Source: Nguyenibacter vanlangensis (lineage in GTDB: Bacteria > Pseudomonadota > Alphaproteobacteria > Acetobacterales > Acetobacteraceae). From it: a stretch of DNA of 64,000 bases. Positions 55,701 to 64,000 of the stretch are shown piece by piece. The position numbers and the translations under genes were made by a program. Within the stretch, counting starts at the first letter, position 1; each line of letters begins with the position of its first letter. The notes beneath the pieces are model-generated. The model worked only from the letters and a program-made list of their open reading frames with translations, was not told where the DNA came from and did not search any database. The stretch is taken from NCBI RefSeq assembly GCF_038719015.1, contig NZ_CP152276.1, forward strand, positions 4,171,501 to 4,235,500, in the 5' to 3' direction.

Positions 55701-56639
55701 ATGCCGCATCGGGACCTGGCCCTGCGGATCGCGGCACGCCTCACCGGGCACGTGCCCGCTGGCGCACGACGCTTCACCACCGGCATGTGCCATTATGTGT
55801 ATGAGGTCACGTTTCCCGATCACCCGCCGCTCGTCGCCCGCATCGGCCGTGATGCGGCACAGCCGGTCCTGAGCGACGCGCTGCTTTTGTCCGAAACCCT
55901 GCGGCCGCTTGGCGTCCCGTTACCTCGTATCCTGGCGCATGACGTAACGGCTACGCCGCCCTGGCTGCTGCTGGAACGCCTGCCCGGTACGGATCTGGGC
56001 GCGGTCATGGCCACCTTGTCCCCGGCTCGGCTTGCCACGGTCGCCGCCCACGTGGCCGACGCCCAGGCCATCGTCGCGCGCCTGCCGTCGGCTGGCCGCT
56101 ACGGCTATGCCGCCCGGCCCGAACTGGCCCCGCATACCGCCTGGTCCAACGTGCTGCTGGACAATGTCGATCGTGCGCGGCGGCGCATCGTGGCCGCGGG
56201 CTTGTTCGATCCCGCCCTGCCCCTGCAACTGCGTGACCGTATCCTGGCTGCCCGGGCGCGGATAGACACCGTGCCGGCAACCCCTTTTCTGCATGATACC
56301 ACGACCCGCAACGTGCTGGTCGCGCCCGGCGGCATGTTTTCGGGCATCGTCGATGTCGATGATCTCTGTTTCGGCGACCCGCGCTATCCGGCGGCACTGA
56401 CCTGCGCGGTCATGCGTGCCTATGGCGGGCCGCTTTCTTATGTGTCGGCATGGCGTGCCCGGGCCGGCTGGCCGGACGACGACTTGTTCGGCCTGTATGT
56501 CAGCGTGTTCCTGATGGACCTGATGGGCGAACACGGCCAGCTCTTCAACGGCAATATGCTGCCCTCCGGCCCGGGGTCGCGCGCGAGCCTGCTCCACGCC
56601 TTTCAGGCCAGCCTGAACGGCGCATCGTGCGGTGAGTGA
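55701..56639 (+). CDS. Aminoglycoside phosphotransferase (APH)-family kinase
   Basis: 312-aa kinase-like protein. FTTGMCHYVYEVTFPDHPPL and VARIGRD give the P-loop-like and Lys-type strand. PWLLLERLPGTDLG is the hinge, FLHDTTTRNVLVAPGGMFSG the catalytic HDxxxxN loop, and IVDVDDLCFGDPRYP the metal-binding Asp. Members phosphorylate aminoglycosides, choline, homoserine or sugars; nothing here points to resistance. It starts 13 bp after the phosphodiesterase stop. Confidence 0.88.
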   Translation: MPHRDLALRIAARLTGHVPAGARRFTTGMCHYVYEVTFPDHPPLVARIGRDAAQPVLSDALLLSETLRPLGVPLPRILAHDVTATPPWLLLERLPGTDLGAVMATLSPARLATVAAHVADAQAIVARLPSAGRYGYAARPELAPHTAWSNVLLDNVDRARRRIVAAGLFDPALPLQLRDRILAARARIDTVPATPFLHDTTTRNVLVAPGGMFSGIVDVDDLCFGDPRYPAALTCAVMRAYGGPLSYVSAWRARAGWPDDDLFGLYVSVFLMDLMGEHGQLFNGNMLPSGPGSRASLLHAFQASLNGASCGE

Positions 56640-56668
56640 GCAACGGGGGAATGAAAAGGAGAAACATC

Positions 56669-57619
56669 ATGGCGTATGCCGGATTCTTCAAAAGATCGGC
56701 GGCCCTGGCCGTGCTGCTCGCGCTCGGCGCGCCCGCGTCGCTCCCCATATCCGCCCGCGCGGCGGACGGGCTGTGGGCGGTCTATGACAGCGCGCTGCGC
56801 GGCGCGAAATATATCGACCTGACCCATGTGATCACGCCCGCCATGCCCGTCTGGGCCGGTTTCGCGCCGCCGGTCTTCGGGCGGGCCGAAGCCGCGACCG
56901 CCGTGCCGCCCTTCGCACGGAAGGGGCAGGTCTTCACCTATGCGGAGTCGGGATTCGAGGCCAGCCGCTATGTCCTGCCCACCGACCAGTTGGGCACGCA
57001 ACTCGACCCGCCCGCCCATTGGGCACCCGAATATCCGTCGATCGACGAATTGCCGCCCACCTATACCCTGCGCCCGCTGGTGGTGATCCCGATGCAGGAC
57101 AAGGTGGCGCGCGATCCGGGCTATCAGTTGCAGGTCGCCGACATCACGGCCTTCGAGGCCCGGCACGGCCGTATCCCCGCCGGTTCGGTGGTGTTCGTCC
57201 GCTCCGACTGGTCGAAGGGCTGGCCCGACCCCGCCCTGGCGCGGCAGGACCGCTTCCCGGGCGTGTCGCTGGCCGCCCTGCAATTCCTGCATCTGCGGCG
57301 GCACATCCTGTTCCATGGGCATGAACCGCTGGACACCGACGACACGCCGACCCTGGAAGGCGAGCACTGGCTGATGCATCACGGCTACGCCCAGGCCGAA
57401 GGGCTGGCCAATCTCGACCAGGTCGGCCCGACCGGCTGTCTGGTCGCCATCGGCTATCCGAAATTCCAGGGCGGCACCGGCGGCTATGCGCGCTATGTCG
57501 CGATCTGCCCGCATGACTGGCCCCACGGCGTCGCGATCGGCCAGGTGGCCGAGGCGCCGCTGTCTCGATCCGACCGCCCGCTCCATTGGGACGCCAGGGC
57601 GGGCATGCGCGTGCGATAG
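56669..57619 (+). CDS. Secreted cyclase/kynurenine formamidase-like protein
   Basis: 316-aa protein with a signal peptide (MAYAGFFKRSAALAVLLALG through SARAAD). The cyclase-family metal motif is split as YIDLTHVITPAMPVW and TDQLGTQLDPPAHWAPEYPS (HxxxDxxxH-like, with Gln-Leu-Asp in place of the usual His-Val-Asp). Later, HILFHGHEPLDTDDTPTLEG and EHWLMHHGYAQAEGLANLDQ follow. These proteins hydrolyse amide or lactone rings. AAGGAG precedes ATG 56669, though other ATGs lie just upstream. Periplasmic location is predicted. Confidence 0.87.
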   Translation: MAYAGFFKRSAALAVLLALGAPASLPISARAADGLWAVYDSALRGAKYIDLTHVITPAMPVWAGFAPPVFGRAEAATAVPPFARKGQVFTYAESGFEASRYVLPTDQLGTQLDPPAHWAPEYPSIDELPPTYTLRPLVVIPMQDKVARDPGYQLQVADITAFEARHGRIPAGSVVFVRSDWSKGWPDPALARQDRFPGVSLAALQFLHLRRHILFHGHEPLDTDDTPTLEGEHWLMHHGYAQAEGLANLDQVGPTGCLVAIGYPKFQGGTGGYARYVAICPHDWPHGVAIGQVAEAPLSRSDRPLHWDARAGMRVR

Positions 57620-57649
57620 GCAAAAGAGGACGAGGAACGCAGAGCCGGC

Positions 57650-58735
57650 ATGAATCATGAACGCAAGAATTTCCGCCTCACGGATCGCGCGTTGGCCGGC
57701 CGGCTGGCCTGCCTGCTGACATGCCTGGTCCTGGGTCTGGTCCAGGGGGCCTGTTCGTCCGGCCCGCGGCGCTGCGTCGTCTCCACCCTGGGCGATCTCA
57801 AGGTCATGAACGATGTCGGCCAGCCTATCGTCCGCGCGACGATCAACGGCACGCCCGTCGCCTTCCTGATCGATACGGGGGCTGCCTTCAGCATCGTGTC
57901 GCCCGAGGCCGCCGAGGCGTTGCGCCTGCCCTATACCGGCCAGTTCGTTCCCATCCAGGGCGTGGGCGGGCAGACCGTCGGCAATGTGGTCACGGTCGAC
58001 CGGCTCGGGCTCGGCTCGGGCACGGCGCGCGATACGCTCTTCGCGGTGGCCGGACATTTTCCCGGCCATATAGGCGGGCTGCCGGTGGTCGGCCTGTTCG
58101 GCGGCAATTTCCTCGCGGCCACCGAACCGGTCTTCGACCTGCCCGCCCACCAGCTCGATCTGTACACCGTCTCCGGCTGCGATTCCCCCACCCCGACCTG
58201 GAGCGGCCCCACCGACATGGCGCCGATCGAGATCGAGGGCGACTCCGCGATCATGATCGACGTCCTGCTCAACGGGCATCGCGTCTCCGCCCAGTTGGAC
58301 AGCGGCGCGGGCCATACGGTGATCCTGCCCGGCGATGCGCGCCATGCCGGCGTGGACCGCGCCCGCCTGTCGCAGGACCCGCACGGCCATATGCACGGGG
58401 TCGACGACAACCGGTTCGAAGCCCATCTGCACCGTTTCGACAGCCTGCAGGTCGGACACGCGATCTATTACAAGCCGTGGATCGCGGTCGCGCCGATGGA
58501 GATCGACCACGCGCTGCTCGGCGCGGACTTCCTGCGCCATAACCGGGTCTGGATCAGTTACCGGACCCAGCGGGTCTATATCCAGCGGCTGCATGCGCCC
58601 GACGGCGACCCGACCTTCCAGATCAGGCTGCGCCGGCTGCCGCCGGCCAACCCGGTTCCTGGCACCCCGGTTCCTGGCACCCCGGTTCCGGCCACGTTGT
58701 CCGCGCTGCCCCCGGTTTCGACCGCGTCGCGCTGA
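57650..58735 (+). CDS. Two-domain retropepsin-like aspartic protease lipoprotein
   Basis: 361 aa. A hydrophobic N terminus ends at VQGACSSG (lipobox Cys near 35). Two retropepsin-type half-domains each carry an active-site motif: VAFLIDTGAAFSIVSP near residue 75 and VSAQLDSGAGHTVILPG near 215. Each is followed by a later strand (PVVGLFGGNF, ALLGADFL). Having both in one chain recalls a pepsin-like arrangement built from retropepsin units. The C terminus carries a PVPGT repeat from a 15-bp DNA repeat. Start ATG 57650; it is 30 bp from the cyclase stop. Confidence 0.85.
   Translation: MNHERKNFRLTDRALAGRLACLLTCLVLGLVQGACSSGPRRCVVSTLGDLKVMNDVGQPIVRATINGTPVAFLIDTGAAFSIVSPEAAEALRLPYTGQFVPIQGVGGQTVGNVVTVDRLGLGSGTARDTLFAVAGHFPGHIGGLPVVGLFGGNFLAATEPVFDLPAHQLDLYTVSGCDSPTPTWSGPTDMAPIEIEGDSAIMIDVLLNGHRVSAQLDSGAGHTVILPGDARHAGVDRARLSQDPHGHMHGVDDNRFEAHLHRFDSLQVGHAIYYKPWIAVAPMEIDHALLGADFLRHNRVWISYRTQRVYIQRLHAPDGDPTFQIRLRRLPPANPVPGTPVPGTPVPATLSALPPVSTASR
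58651..58695 (+). repeat. 15-bp tandem repeat in the C-terminal codons of the aspartic protease gene
   Basis: CCCGGTTCCTGGCAC occurs at 58651-58665 and 58666-58680, with a third copy at 58681-58695 carrying two changes. It encodes a short PVPGT repeat. The unit keeps the frame, so copy number could vary without breaking the gene. Confidence 0.85.
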
Positions 58736-58812
58736 CTGGCGTCCGTCATTCCGGTCGGATACCGTAACGGACCGGCCGGGATGGGCCGGCATGCCGCAGG
58801 GAAGGGTTCCGC

Positions 58813-59868
58813 ATGAAGGACGTGCTGCGATTGGGGGCGGTCTTTATCGGCCTGATGGTCGGCGGCGGATTCGCCTCGGGGCAGGAAGTCATCCAGTTCT
58901 TTTCCGCCTTCGGGCGGCCGGGGCTGCTGGGGTGCCTGGTCTCGGGCGCGCTGTTCGCCGTGCTGGTGCTGGAATTGTACGCCATCGGCTGCCAGTTGCA
59001 GATCCACACCCACCAGCAGGCGATGACCCGCCTGTTCGGCCGGCGGGCGGCCCCGGCGCTCGATCTCGTGCTGTGCGTCTGCCTGTTCTGCATGATCACC
59101 GTCATGGTCGCGGGCGGCGGCGCGTCGATCCAGCAGCAATTCGGCCTGCCCGCGGCCGCGGGTTCGGCGATCATGGCGGCGCTGGCCTGGCTTGCCATGG
59201 TCTGCAACGCCAGGCGCATCGTCGACCTGGTCGGGATCATGACGCCGCTGGTCATGCTCATGGTCACGGCCATGCTCGCCTTCGCGCTGGCCCATCCGGC
59301 CCCGCCGACCGCCCCGCCGCTGCCCCCGCCGCCGCGCGCGGCCGCCAACTGGCTGGCCAGCGCCGTCCTCTACGTGTCGTTCAACGTCGCGGGGGCGGCG
59401 CCGGTGCTGCTCGTCGTCGGCGGCCAGGTCGCGCATCTCCGCACGGCGCGGCTGGGCGGTCTGGCGGGCGGGGCGGTGTTCGGCGCGCTGCTGCTCGGGC
59501 TGGCCTTCGTGCTGCACAGCCAGGACGCCCTGGTGCATGGCAGCGCCGTGCCCACGCTGCGCCTGGCCGGCAGGATGTCGCCTTTGTTCGGCGCCGCCCT
59601 GCTGCCGGTCATCCTGCTGAAACTCTATTGCTCGGCGGTGGGCATGACCTACACGCTCGCCGTGCGGCTGCAGTCATTCGGCCTGCCGCGCATGGCGGCG
59701 GCGGCCGGCATCGCGCTCGGCGCCTGGGGGATGAGCCAGCTTGGCTTCGTCGCGCTGGTCAACCGCGTCTATCCGGCCATCGGCTATTTCGGATTGGTGC
59801 TGATGGCGGTGATCCTGGCGTCGCTGGCGCGACGCTCCCTCGCGCGGCCTCGGGCCGCCTCGGCCTGA
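58813..59868 (+). CDS. YkvI-like membrane protein (APC superfamily)
   Basis: 351 aa, about ten hydrophobic segments. The N-terminal signature GLMVGGGFASGQEVIQFFSA matches YkvI-type proteins, which are distant relatives of amino-acid transporters of the LeuT/APC fold. TVMVAGGGASIQQQFGLPAA and LYVSFNVAGAAPVLLVVGGQ are further conserved-looking stretches. Substrate unknown. No clear partner gene is adjacent; it converges on the diguanylate cyclase gene across a 51-bp gap. Confidence 0.82.
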   Translation: MKDVLRLGAVFIGLMVGGGFASGQEVIQFFSAFGRPGLLGCLVSGALFAVLVLELYAIGCQLQIHTHQQAMTRLFGRRAAPALDLVLCVCLFCMITVMVAGGGASIQQQFGLPAAAGSAIMAALAWLAMVCNARRIVDLVGIMTPLVMLMVTAMLAFALAHPAPPTAPPLPPPPRAAANWLASAVLYVSFNVAGAAPVLLVVGGQVAHLRTARLGGLAGGAVFGALLLGLAFVLHSQDALVHGSAVPTLRLAGRMSPLFGAALLPVILLKLYCSAVGMTYTLAVRLQSFGLPRMAAAAGIALGAWGMSQLGFVALVNRVYPAIGYFGLVLMAVILASLARRSLARPRAASA

Positions 59869-59919
59869 TCCACGTGGATATGAAAAAATCAGTGCAGATC
59901 ACGTGATTCCATAAAATAA

Positions 59920-62877
59920 TCAATTGCTCTGATCGGCCGGCTCCGGTTCAAGCTCTGTTTCCATCCGGTTCCGCCCTGCCTTCTTGGCCCGGTACAGCGC
60001 GGCGTCGGCGCGGCCGATCAGCGCCTGCCAGGTCTCGCCCGGGCGCGCCTCGGCCAGCCCGGCGCTGACCGTCACACGGCGCGTGCGCCCCGACGACAGC
60101 GCGACCGCGCGCGACAGCGACCGCCGGATGTCCTCCATGCGGGCCGCCTTGTCTCCGTCGCCCTGCAGCACGATCAGGAACTCCTCGCCGCCGTACCGGC
60201 CGACCTCTTCGCCGTGGCGCCGGCCCAGGCGCAGCCTGCGCCCGATCTCGGTCAGCACCTCGTCGCCGGCCAGATGCCCCATCTGGTCGTTGATCGCCTT
60301 GAAATGGTCGACATCGGCCAGTCCGATCGCGAGCCCGATCGCCAGATCGGCGCCGGGGGCGTCCGCCTGCAGGCAGGCCTGCAGATGCGCCTGGATGGCG
60401 CCCCGGTTCAGCAGGCCCGTCAGGCTGTCCAGCCGCGACTGGCGGACCAGCGCCTCATGGGCCGCGCGGATCTCGGCCGTCTGGCGTTCGACGGTCTCGC
60501 GCAGTTTGCGCCGCTGCTTGATCAGCAATCCGACCCGGATGCGCCACAGCCCATAACCCGCCAGCCCGCAGGCCATGATTTCGCCGATCCGCACCTCCGG
60601 GCTCTGCCACCAGGGGCGCCCCATGCCCAGCGAAACCGCGACGATCGCCGGCTCCTGGTCGCGTCCGGGATCATAGGCCTGCAGCAGGAAACGATGCGTG
60701 CCCGGCGGCAGGCTCGGATAGCGCACGGTGTCCTCGGTCGCCTCGTTCCAGCCTTCATCCACCCCCTCAAGCCTGTAGCGGAAGCGGATCCGGCCCTCGT
60801 CACGATAATCCAGCGCGCCGAAGGTCACACGGAACGGCGCGCGGCTGAAGGCGACCGCGCGGCCGTCATAGGGGACGTCGCCCAGGGTCATCCGGCTGAT
60901 CACCGGCCGCAGCGTCTCGGCGCGCCGCAACTGCTCGGGCCGCAGGATATGCGACAGCCCCCTGCTGGTCCCGACCCAGATCGTGCCGTCCGTGTCCTCG
61001 ATCAGGCTGTCCTGGTCCAGATCGTCGGCGATCAGCCCGTCCGCCGCGGTCACGCGGGTCCAGTGCGCGCCGTCGAACAGCGCCAGCCCATGGTCCGACC
61101 CGATCCACACCCAGCCCCGATGGTCGACCAGCACGGCATAGGTCATGTCGGTTCCGATCTCCGACGGGCCGAAGGCGGTCAATGCCGTGATCCGGTCGCC
61201 GTCATGCGTCGCGCGATACAGCCCGCCCTGGCCGGTTACCCACAGCGTATGCGCGTCCTGCGCCGCCAGCAGGTTGGGGATGAAATCCGCCTTCGGCCAG
61301 CCGGCCCGCGCCACCGTCACGATGCCGTTGCGCCGCCGGACCAGCAGCCTGCGCCCTTCGATCAGCCACAGCGCGCCGTCCCGGTCGATCAGGCCGGACG
61401 CATAGGCCCCGCCCATCCCCGGCACCGGGACAGGGGTCGTATCCGCGCGCGCCGTATCGACCCGCCACGCCCCCGTGTCGGACAGGATCCACATATCATG
61501 CTCCCGCCCCGGCAGGATCTTGTTGATGCGGCGCATGTCGTAATTCTGCTGCAGGCCCGTCGCCGGATCCATGCGGGCCAGATAATCCGGCCCGTCATGC
61601 CACAGGCGGCCCCGATCGTCGGCGGCGATCAGGAACGCCGCCTGCGGGATCGCGCGCACGACGCGCCGCGCCGCCGTGTCCAGCGCATCGATCCCGCTGT
61701 CGGACGTGATCCAGAGCAGCCCGCCCGGCCGGCGCAGCATCTGCCAGATGATGGCGCCGGACAGCCCGTTCCGCCGGTCGAAATTCTCGAACACGCCGAA
61801 CCCCCGGGTCAGGATCATCCCGATCCCCGGCACGCCGATCCACAGATTGCGCTGACGGTCGAACAGCACCACGCTCAGCGGCGCCGCGATCGGCTCCCCG
61901 TCCAGCATCCGCATCGTCCAGCCGTCGTCGGTACGGATCGCCAGTTCGCCGTCATCGGCCTGGGTCATCAACCTGCCGTCCGGCGTCCAGGCGATGGTCA
62001 GAAAACGCTGGTAGTTCTCATATTGCGTGCCGATATGCGGGACCGGCTCGACCCGCAGCGTGCCGCGCGCCGGGTCGGCCGTGATCAGGCTGCGCAGGGT
62101 GCGAGCATACAATACGCCCCGCCCGTCCTCGGCGATGGCGTCCACCCTGCGAGGCGGCGCCAGGGCAGGGACCGGCAGACAATGCAGGCTCCGCCCCGCC
62201 AGCACGCACAGCCGGCCGCCGCCCGTGCCCAGCCATAACCGGTCCCGCTCGGCATGCAGGGCCGAGACGTCCGTCAGGGTGCCTTCAGCCAGCCCCAGCG
62301 CGCTTTCCAGCGTGTCGATCCTGTCTTCGCCCCCGACCCGATGCAGGAACAGCAGCCGGTCGCGGTCGGTCATGACCAGGCCGCCCCGCCAGGGCGCGAT
62401 CTTGCGGAATTCGTCGCGGCTCAGCGCCGCGTGTGCCGCCACCGGGACGAAATGCAGGCCCAGCACGGGCATGTCCTCCGTGACGGCATGGGCGACATAA
62501 ATCCGGTCCAGCAGGACCAGGACCAGGTCGCCCCCCGTGGTCATGACGGCGGCCTGCGCCATGCCGCCGACCGGCAGCCCCTGTTCGGGCCCCAGGGGCA
62601 GGAACTGCCGGCCGTCGAATGCGAAGAACCCGTGCTGGGTGCCCACCAGCATTTCGCCGTTCGGCAATTGCAGGGCACTCAGCACCGCGGTGTTCGTCAG
62701 CCCGGCGGCCATGCCGTAGCGCGTCGCGGCGATCGTCTGGCTCCGCGCCGGTCTCGCGGCGGACAGCGCCAGCAAGCAGCCGAATACGATCGCAAGTGGT
62801 TGGAAATATTTATTCTTTAGAAGAAACGACACGTCAGCCGCCCTGCGTCCGGCAGACGCCCGTAAAGAGGGTGTCAC
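59920..62877 (-). CDS. Periplasmic beta-propeller sensor diguanylate cyclase
   Basis: 985 aa. A signal-type N terminus (LLKNKYFQPLAIVFGCLLAL) precedes a two-component-regulator propeller domain of about 650 residues and a Y_Y_Y domain (YRLEGVDEGWNEATEDTVRY). One membrane segment follows (RIGEIMACGLAGYGLWRIRV), then a coiled linker and a GGDEF domain with DSLTGLLNRGAIQ, DVDHFKAINDQMGHLAGDEV and GRYGGEEFLIVL. The active-site motif GGEEF is intact, while the inhibitory RxxD site reads RHGE. GTG 62877 has GGGAGG six bases upstream. It probably converts a periplasmic signal into c-di-GMP. Confidence 0.92.
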   Translation of the reverse strand: MTPSLRASAGRRAADVSFLLKNKYFQPLAIVFGCLLALSAARPARSQTIAATRYGMAAGLTNTAVLSALQLPNGEMLVGTQHGFFAFDGRQFLPLGPEQGLPVGGMAQAAVMTTGGDLVLVLLDRIYVAHAVTEDMPVLGLHFVPVAAHAALSRDEFRKIAPWRGGLVMTDRDRLLFLHRVGGEDRIDTLESALGLAEGTLTDVSALHAERDRLWLGTGGGRLCVLAGRSLHCLPVPALAPPRRVDAIAEDGRGVLYARTLRSLITADPARGTLRVEPVPHIGTQYENYQRFLTIAWTPDGRLMTQADDGELAIRTDDGWTMRMLDGEPIAAPLSVVLFDRQRNLWIGVPGIGMILTRGFGVFENFDRRNGLSGAIIWQMLRRPGGLLWITSDSGIDALDTAARRVVRAIPQAAFLIAADDRGRLWHDGPDYLARMDPATGLQQNYDMRRINKILPGREHDMWILSDTGAWRVDTARADTTPVPVPGMGGAYASGLIDRDGALWLIEGRRLLVRRRNGIVTVARAGWPKADFIPNLLAAQDAHTLWVTGQGGLYRATHDGDRITALTAFGPSEIGTDMTYAVLVDHRGWVWIGSDHGLALFDGAHWTRVTAADGLIADDLDQDSLIEDTDGTIWVGTSRGLSHILRPEQLRRAETLRPVISRMTLGDVPYDGRAVAFSRAPFRVTFGALDYRDEGRIRFRYRLEGVDEGWNEATEDTVRYPSLPPGTHRFLLQAYDPGRDQEPAIVAVSLGMGRPWWQSPEVRIGEIMACGLAGYGLWRIRVGLLIKQRRKLRETVERQTAEIRAAHEALVRQSRLDSLTGLLNRGAIQAHLQACLQADAPGADLAIGLAIGLADVDHFKAINDQMGHLAGDEVLTEIGRRLRLGRRHGEEVGRYGGEEFLIVLQGDGDKAARMEDIRRSLSRAVALSSGRTRRVTVSAGLAEARPGETWQALIGRADAALYRAKKAGRNRMETELEPEPADQSN

Positions 62878-63178
62878 TCTGTCCTCCCGTGGAACGTTCG
62901 CGACCGGTCCGCTGGCGGCGGGTGGACTCTCTTCGCCGGGTCCGGTGGCAGGCCGGCCGCCGGGCCATGCCTTCGTTGTGCAAAACGGTCCGAGAGTGCG
63001 TTGAAAAAGGTTTACTGAAATGAAACGGCCGCATTACCCCCGATCGTGCCGTCCGGGTCAATAGTCATCGTGCAGAACCTGGGGTGCAGAACCTTGGACG
63101 CAGAACCTGGGCAAGGAACCTGGTCGGCCTGCGCGTACCGATGCCCTTATTGCGCGCGTATCGTGCGCGGCGGATCGC
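62878..63178. other. Intergenic stretch without a supported gene
   Basis: About 300 bp between the start of the cyclase gene and the stop of the Ner-like gene. The short frames in it lack family likeness. A near-repeat of GTGCAGAACCTGG and GACGCAGAACCTGG occurs around 63068-63108 (AGAACCTGG, AGAACCTTGG, AGAACCTGG), possibly slippage. The promoter of the cyclase gene should lie here. Confidence 0.5.
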
Positions 63179-63463
63179 TCACGCCATCGCCCCGTTTGCG
63201 CGGAGACGGTCCGGAACGCGGCTGATGGGCGTCCGGATGACGGCGCGCGGGATCGGCGTGCCATCGGCATGGAAACGGTCGGGAAACACCTGGTGCGGCG
63301 TCTTGCCGATCAGTTCGGCAATGCGCCGTTCGGTGCGGATGGAATTTCCGGGCCGGTGGATCGCCGCGCTGATTGCGTTGGGATTCAACCCCAATTGGCG
63401 AGAGATGCTCGCCAAACTGCCATACCGTTTCCTTAGTTCGGCTTTTATATCCTCGACATGCAT
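63179..63463 (-). CDS. Ner/Nlp-like helix-turn-helix protein
   Basis: 94 aa. MHVEDIKAELRKRYGSLASI, then SRQLGLNPNAISAAIHRPGN and RRIAELIGKTPHQVFPDRFH match the Ner/Nlp family of small HTH proteins (Ner represses early transcription in Mu-like phages; Nlp/SfsB is a cellular relative). It is divergent from a phage-type repressor gene across 211 bp, the arrangement of a Mu-like c-ner control switch. Confidence 0.88.
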   Translation of the reverse strand: MHVEDIKAELRKRYGSLASISRQLGLNPNAISAAIHRPGNSIRTERRIAELIGKTPHQVFPDRFHADGTPIPRAVIRTPISRVPDRLRANGAMA

Positions 63464-63674
63464 TGGCCTAACGCATGGCTTTCATGCCATACTGCGTCCC
63501 CTTGTGCGAGCCGGGCCGGCGCCAACCGGCCTTTATTTTCAACCCGAGATCAGATGTTGGCGCCTGATCCACATCTCAGAGGATGCTGTGTGAGTTTCTG
63601 TATGGCAACTCCAAATGAAAAGTCCGATCTTAAAATTTCTGTAATTAATCCCTGATCGGTGGTTATCCGTTGAA
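63464..63674. promoter_or_regulatory. Divergent control region between the Ner-like and repressor genes
   Basis: Contains an inverted repeat ATGGC-N6-GCCAT (63475-63490) just upstream of the Ner-like start, and a hairpin GGCCGG-CGCCAA-CCGGCC followed by TTTATTTT (63514-63539) that looks like a + strand terminator or attenuator. The part next to the repressor gene is AT-rich. Operators for both regulators are expected here. Confidence 0.45.
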
Positions 63675-64000
63675 ATGTCTAAGAATTTAGAGATTCCATA
63701 CGGCAACGCTGCCAATATGGCCGGATTCGGCCCCGACGACGCCGGCAGCGACGTAAAACGGCGGGCCGAAAGATTGCGCGCCGCCGTTCAGGCCGCCGGC
63801 GGGAATTCCCAAGTGGCAATTCGCGCCCAGATGGCGGTTGGCACGCTCAACAACTACATCGCCGGCCGCGACATGAAGGCCAGCGCCATGATCGCTCTTG
63901 CAAGAGCATGCGGCGTGCCGCTCGAATGGCTGGCGGTAGGCGCCGAAACGCCGATGTCCGATGCGTTCCGTCAGCGTCCGGGGCGGACGGCCAGCTTGCA
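63675..64000 (+). CDS. Phage-type HTH repressor, N-terminal part (3' end outside window)
   Basis: Open frame from ATG 63675 (MSKNLEIPYGNAANMAGFGP) to the window edge. Residues about 30-85 form a CI/C1-type helix-turn-helix: ERLRAAVQAAGGNSQVAIRA, then AVGTLNNYIAGRDMKASAMI and ALARACGVPLEWLAVG. Such proteins usually continue into an S24/LexA-like domain, which would lie beyond the edge. With the divergent Ner-like gene it suggests the start of a transposable-phage-like prophage; a stand-alone regulator cannot be excluded. Confidence 0.85.
   Translation, partial: MSKNLEIPYGNAANMAGFGPDDAGSDVKRRAERLRAAVQAAGGNSQVAIRAQMAVGTLNNYIAGRDMKASAMIALARACGVPLEWLAVGAETPMSDAFRQRPGRTASL

Noticed and set aside
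55701..56639. Aminoglycoside resistance gene
   Set aside because: The kinase fold is clear, but the family is broad and nothing in the neighbourhood suggests resistance.
60214..62238. 674-codon + strand open frame inside the diguanylate cyclase gene
   Set aside because: It lies opposite a clear 985-aa protein with recognisable propeller and GGDEF domains. Its composition (Arg/Gln/His/Pro) is that of a shadow frame.

Overview
The window is GC-rich throughout (roughly two thirds G+C). Its long open frames show strong GC3 bias and many genes overlap by ATGA stop/start junctions. The order ruvCAB-ybgC-tolQRAB-pal-cpoB-tilS-ftsH-folP-glmM, the CtrA-family regulator and the TolB/FtsH sequence types fit an alphaproteobacterium. 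My best guess is an acetic acid bacterium close to Gluconacetobacter; this is inference from gene order and sequence style, with no database search.

Layout. 1-15 kb is a housekeeping block on the + strand: Holliday junction resolvase (end of ruvC, ruvA, ruvB), the complete Tol-Pal envelope system, tRNA-Ile lysidinylation (tilS), membrane protease FtsH, dihydropteroate synthase, phosphoglucosamine mutase and ThiD. 15-17 kb holds a CtrA-like regulator whose phospho-acceptor Asp is replaced by Glu, then two convergent terminator-like hairpins. 17-21 kb is a likely lysine/pipecolate catabolic set (FAD oxidase, antiquitin-type aldehyde dehydrogenase, Delta1-piperideine-2-carboxylate reductase-like protein) interrupted by a 91-bp MITE. 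21-25 kb pairs a CocE-type hydrolase with a POT peptide transporter. 25-29 kb is an alkylation-repair operon (ada, a 2OG dioxygenase, alkB) followed by an Hsp70-like gene and a frameshifted small gene. 29-38 kb holds a Tat-exported flavin amine oxidase coupled to a cytochrome c, a DPP-IV-type peptidase, acetyltransferases and two DMT exporters, one divergent from a MocR regulator with three phased direct repeats between them.

39.6-41.2 kb is a fluoride riboswitch and a CLC-type antiporter, i.e. a fluoride-resistance unit. Convergent with it is an incomplete urease locus: a normal urease gamma gene and an intact alpha-like gene that has lost most nickel ligands, with no beta subunit or accessory genes. 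An NnrU-family gene and a purine nucleoside permease gene follow.

45.22-51.72 kb is a 6.5-kb integrative element bounded by a perfect 15-bp direct repeat: integrase, AlpA-like regulator, primase-helicase, an iteron cluster resembling a replication origin, a ribbon-helix-helix regulator and short unknown genes. The layout resembles PICI/P4-type phage satellites. It sits in the 5' region of the permease gene.

52-63 kb is chromosomal accessory sequence: GNAT, ABM monooxygenase, a second POT transporter, a nucleotide pyrophosphatase/phosphodiesterase lipoprotein, an APH-type kinase, a secreted cyclase, a two-domain retropepsin-like lipoprotein, a YkvI-like membrane protein and a large periplasmic-sensor diguanylate cyclase. 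The last 0.8 kb has a Ner-like HTH gene divergent from a phage-type repressor gene that runs off the end, which suggests another prophage begins here. I found no rRNA, tRNA or CRISPR.
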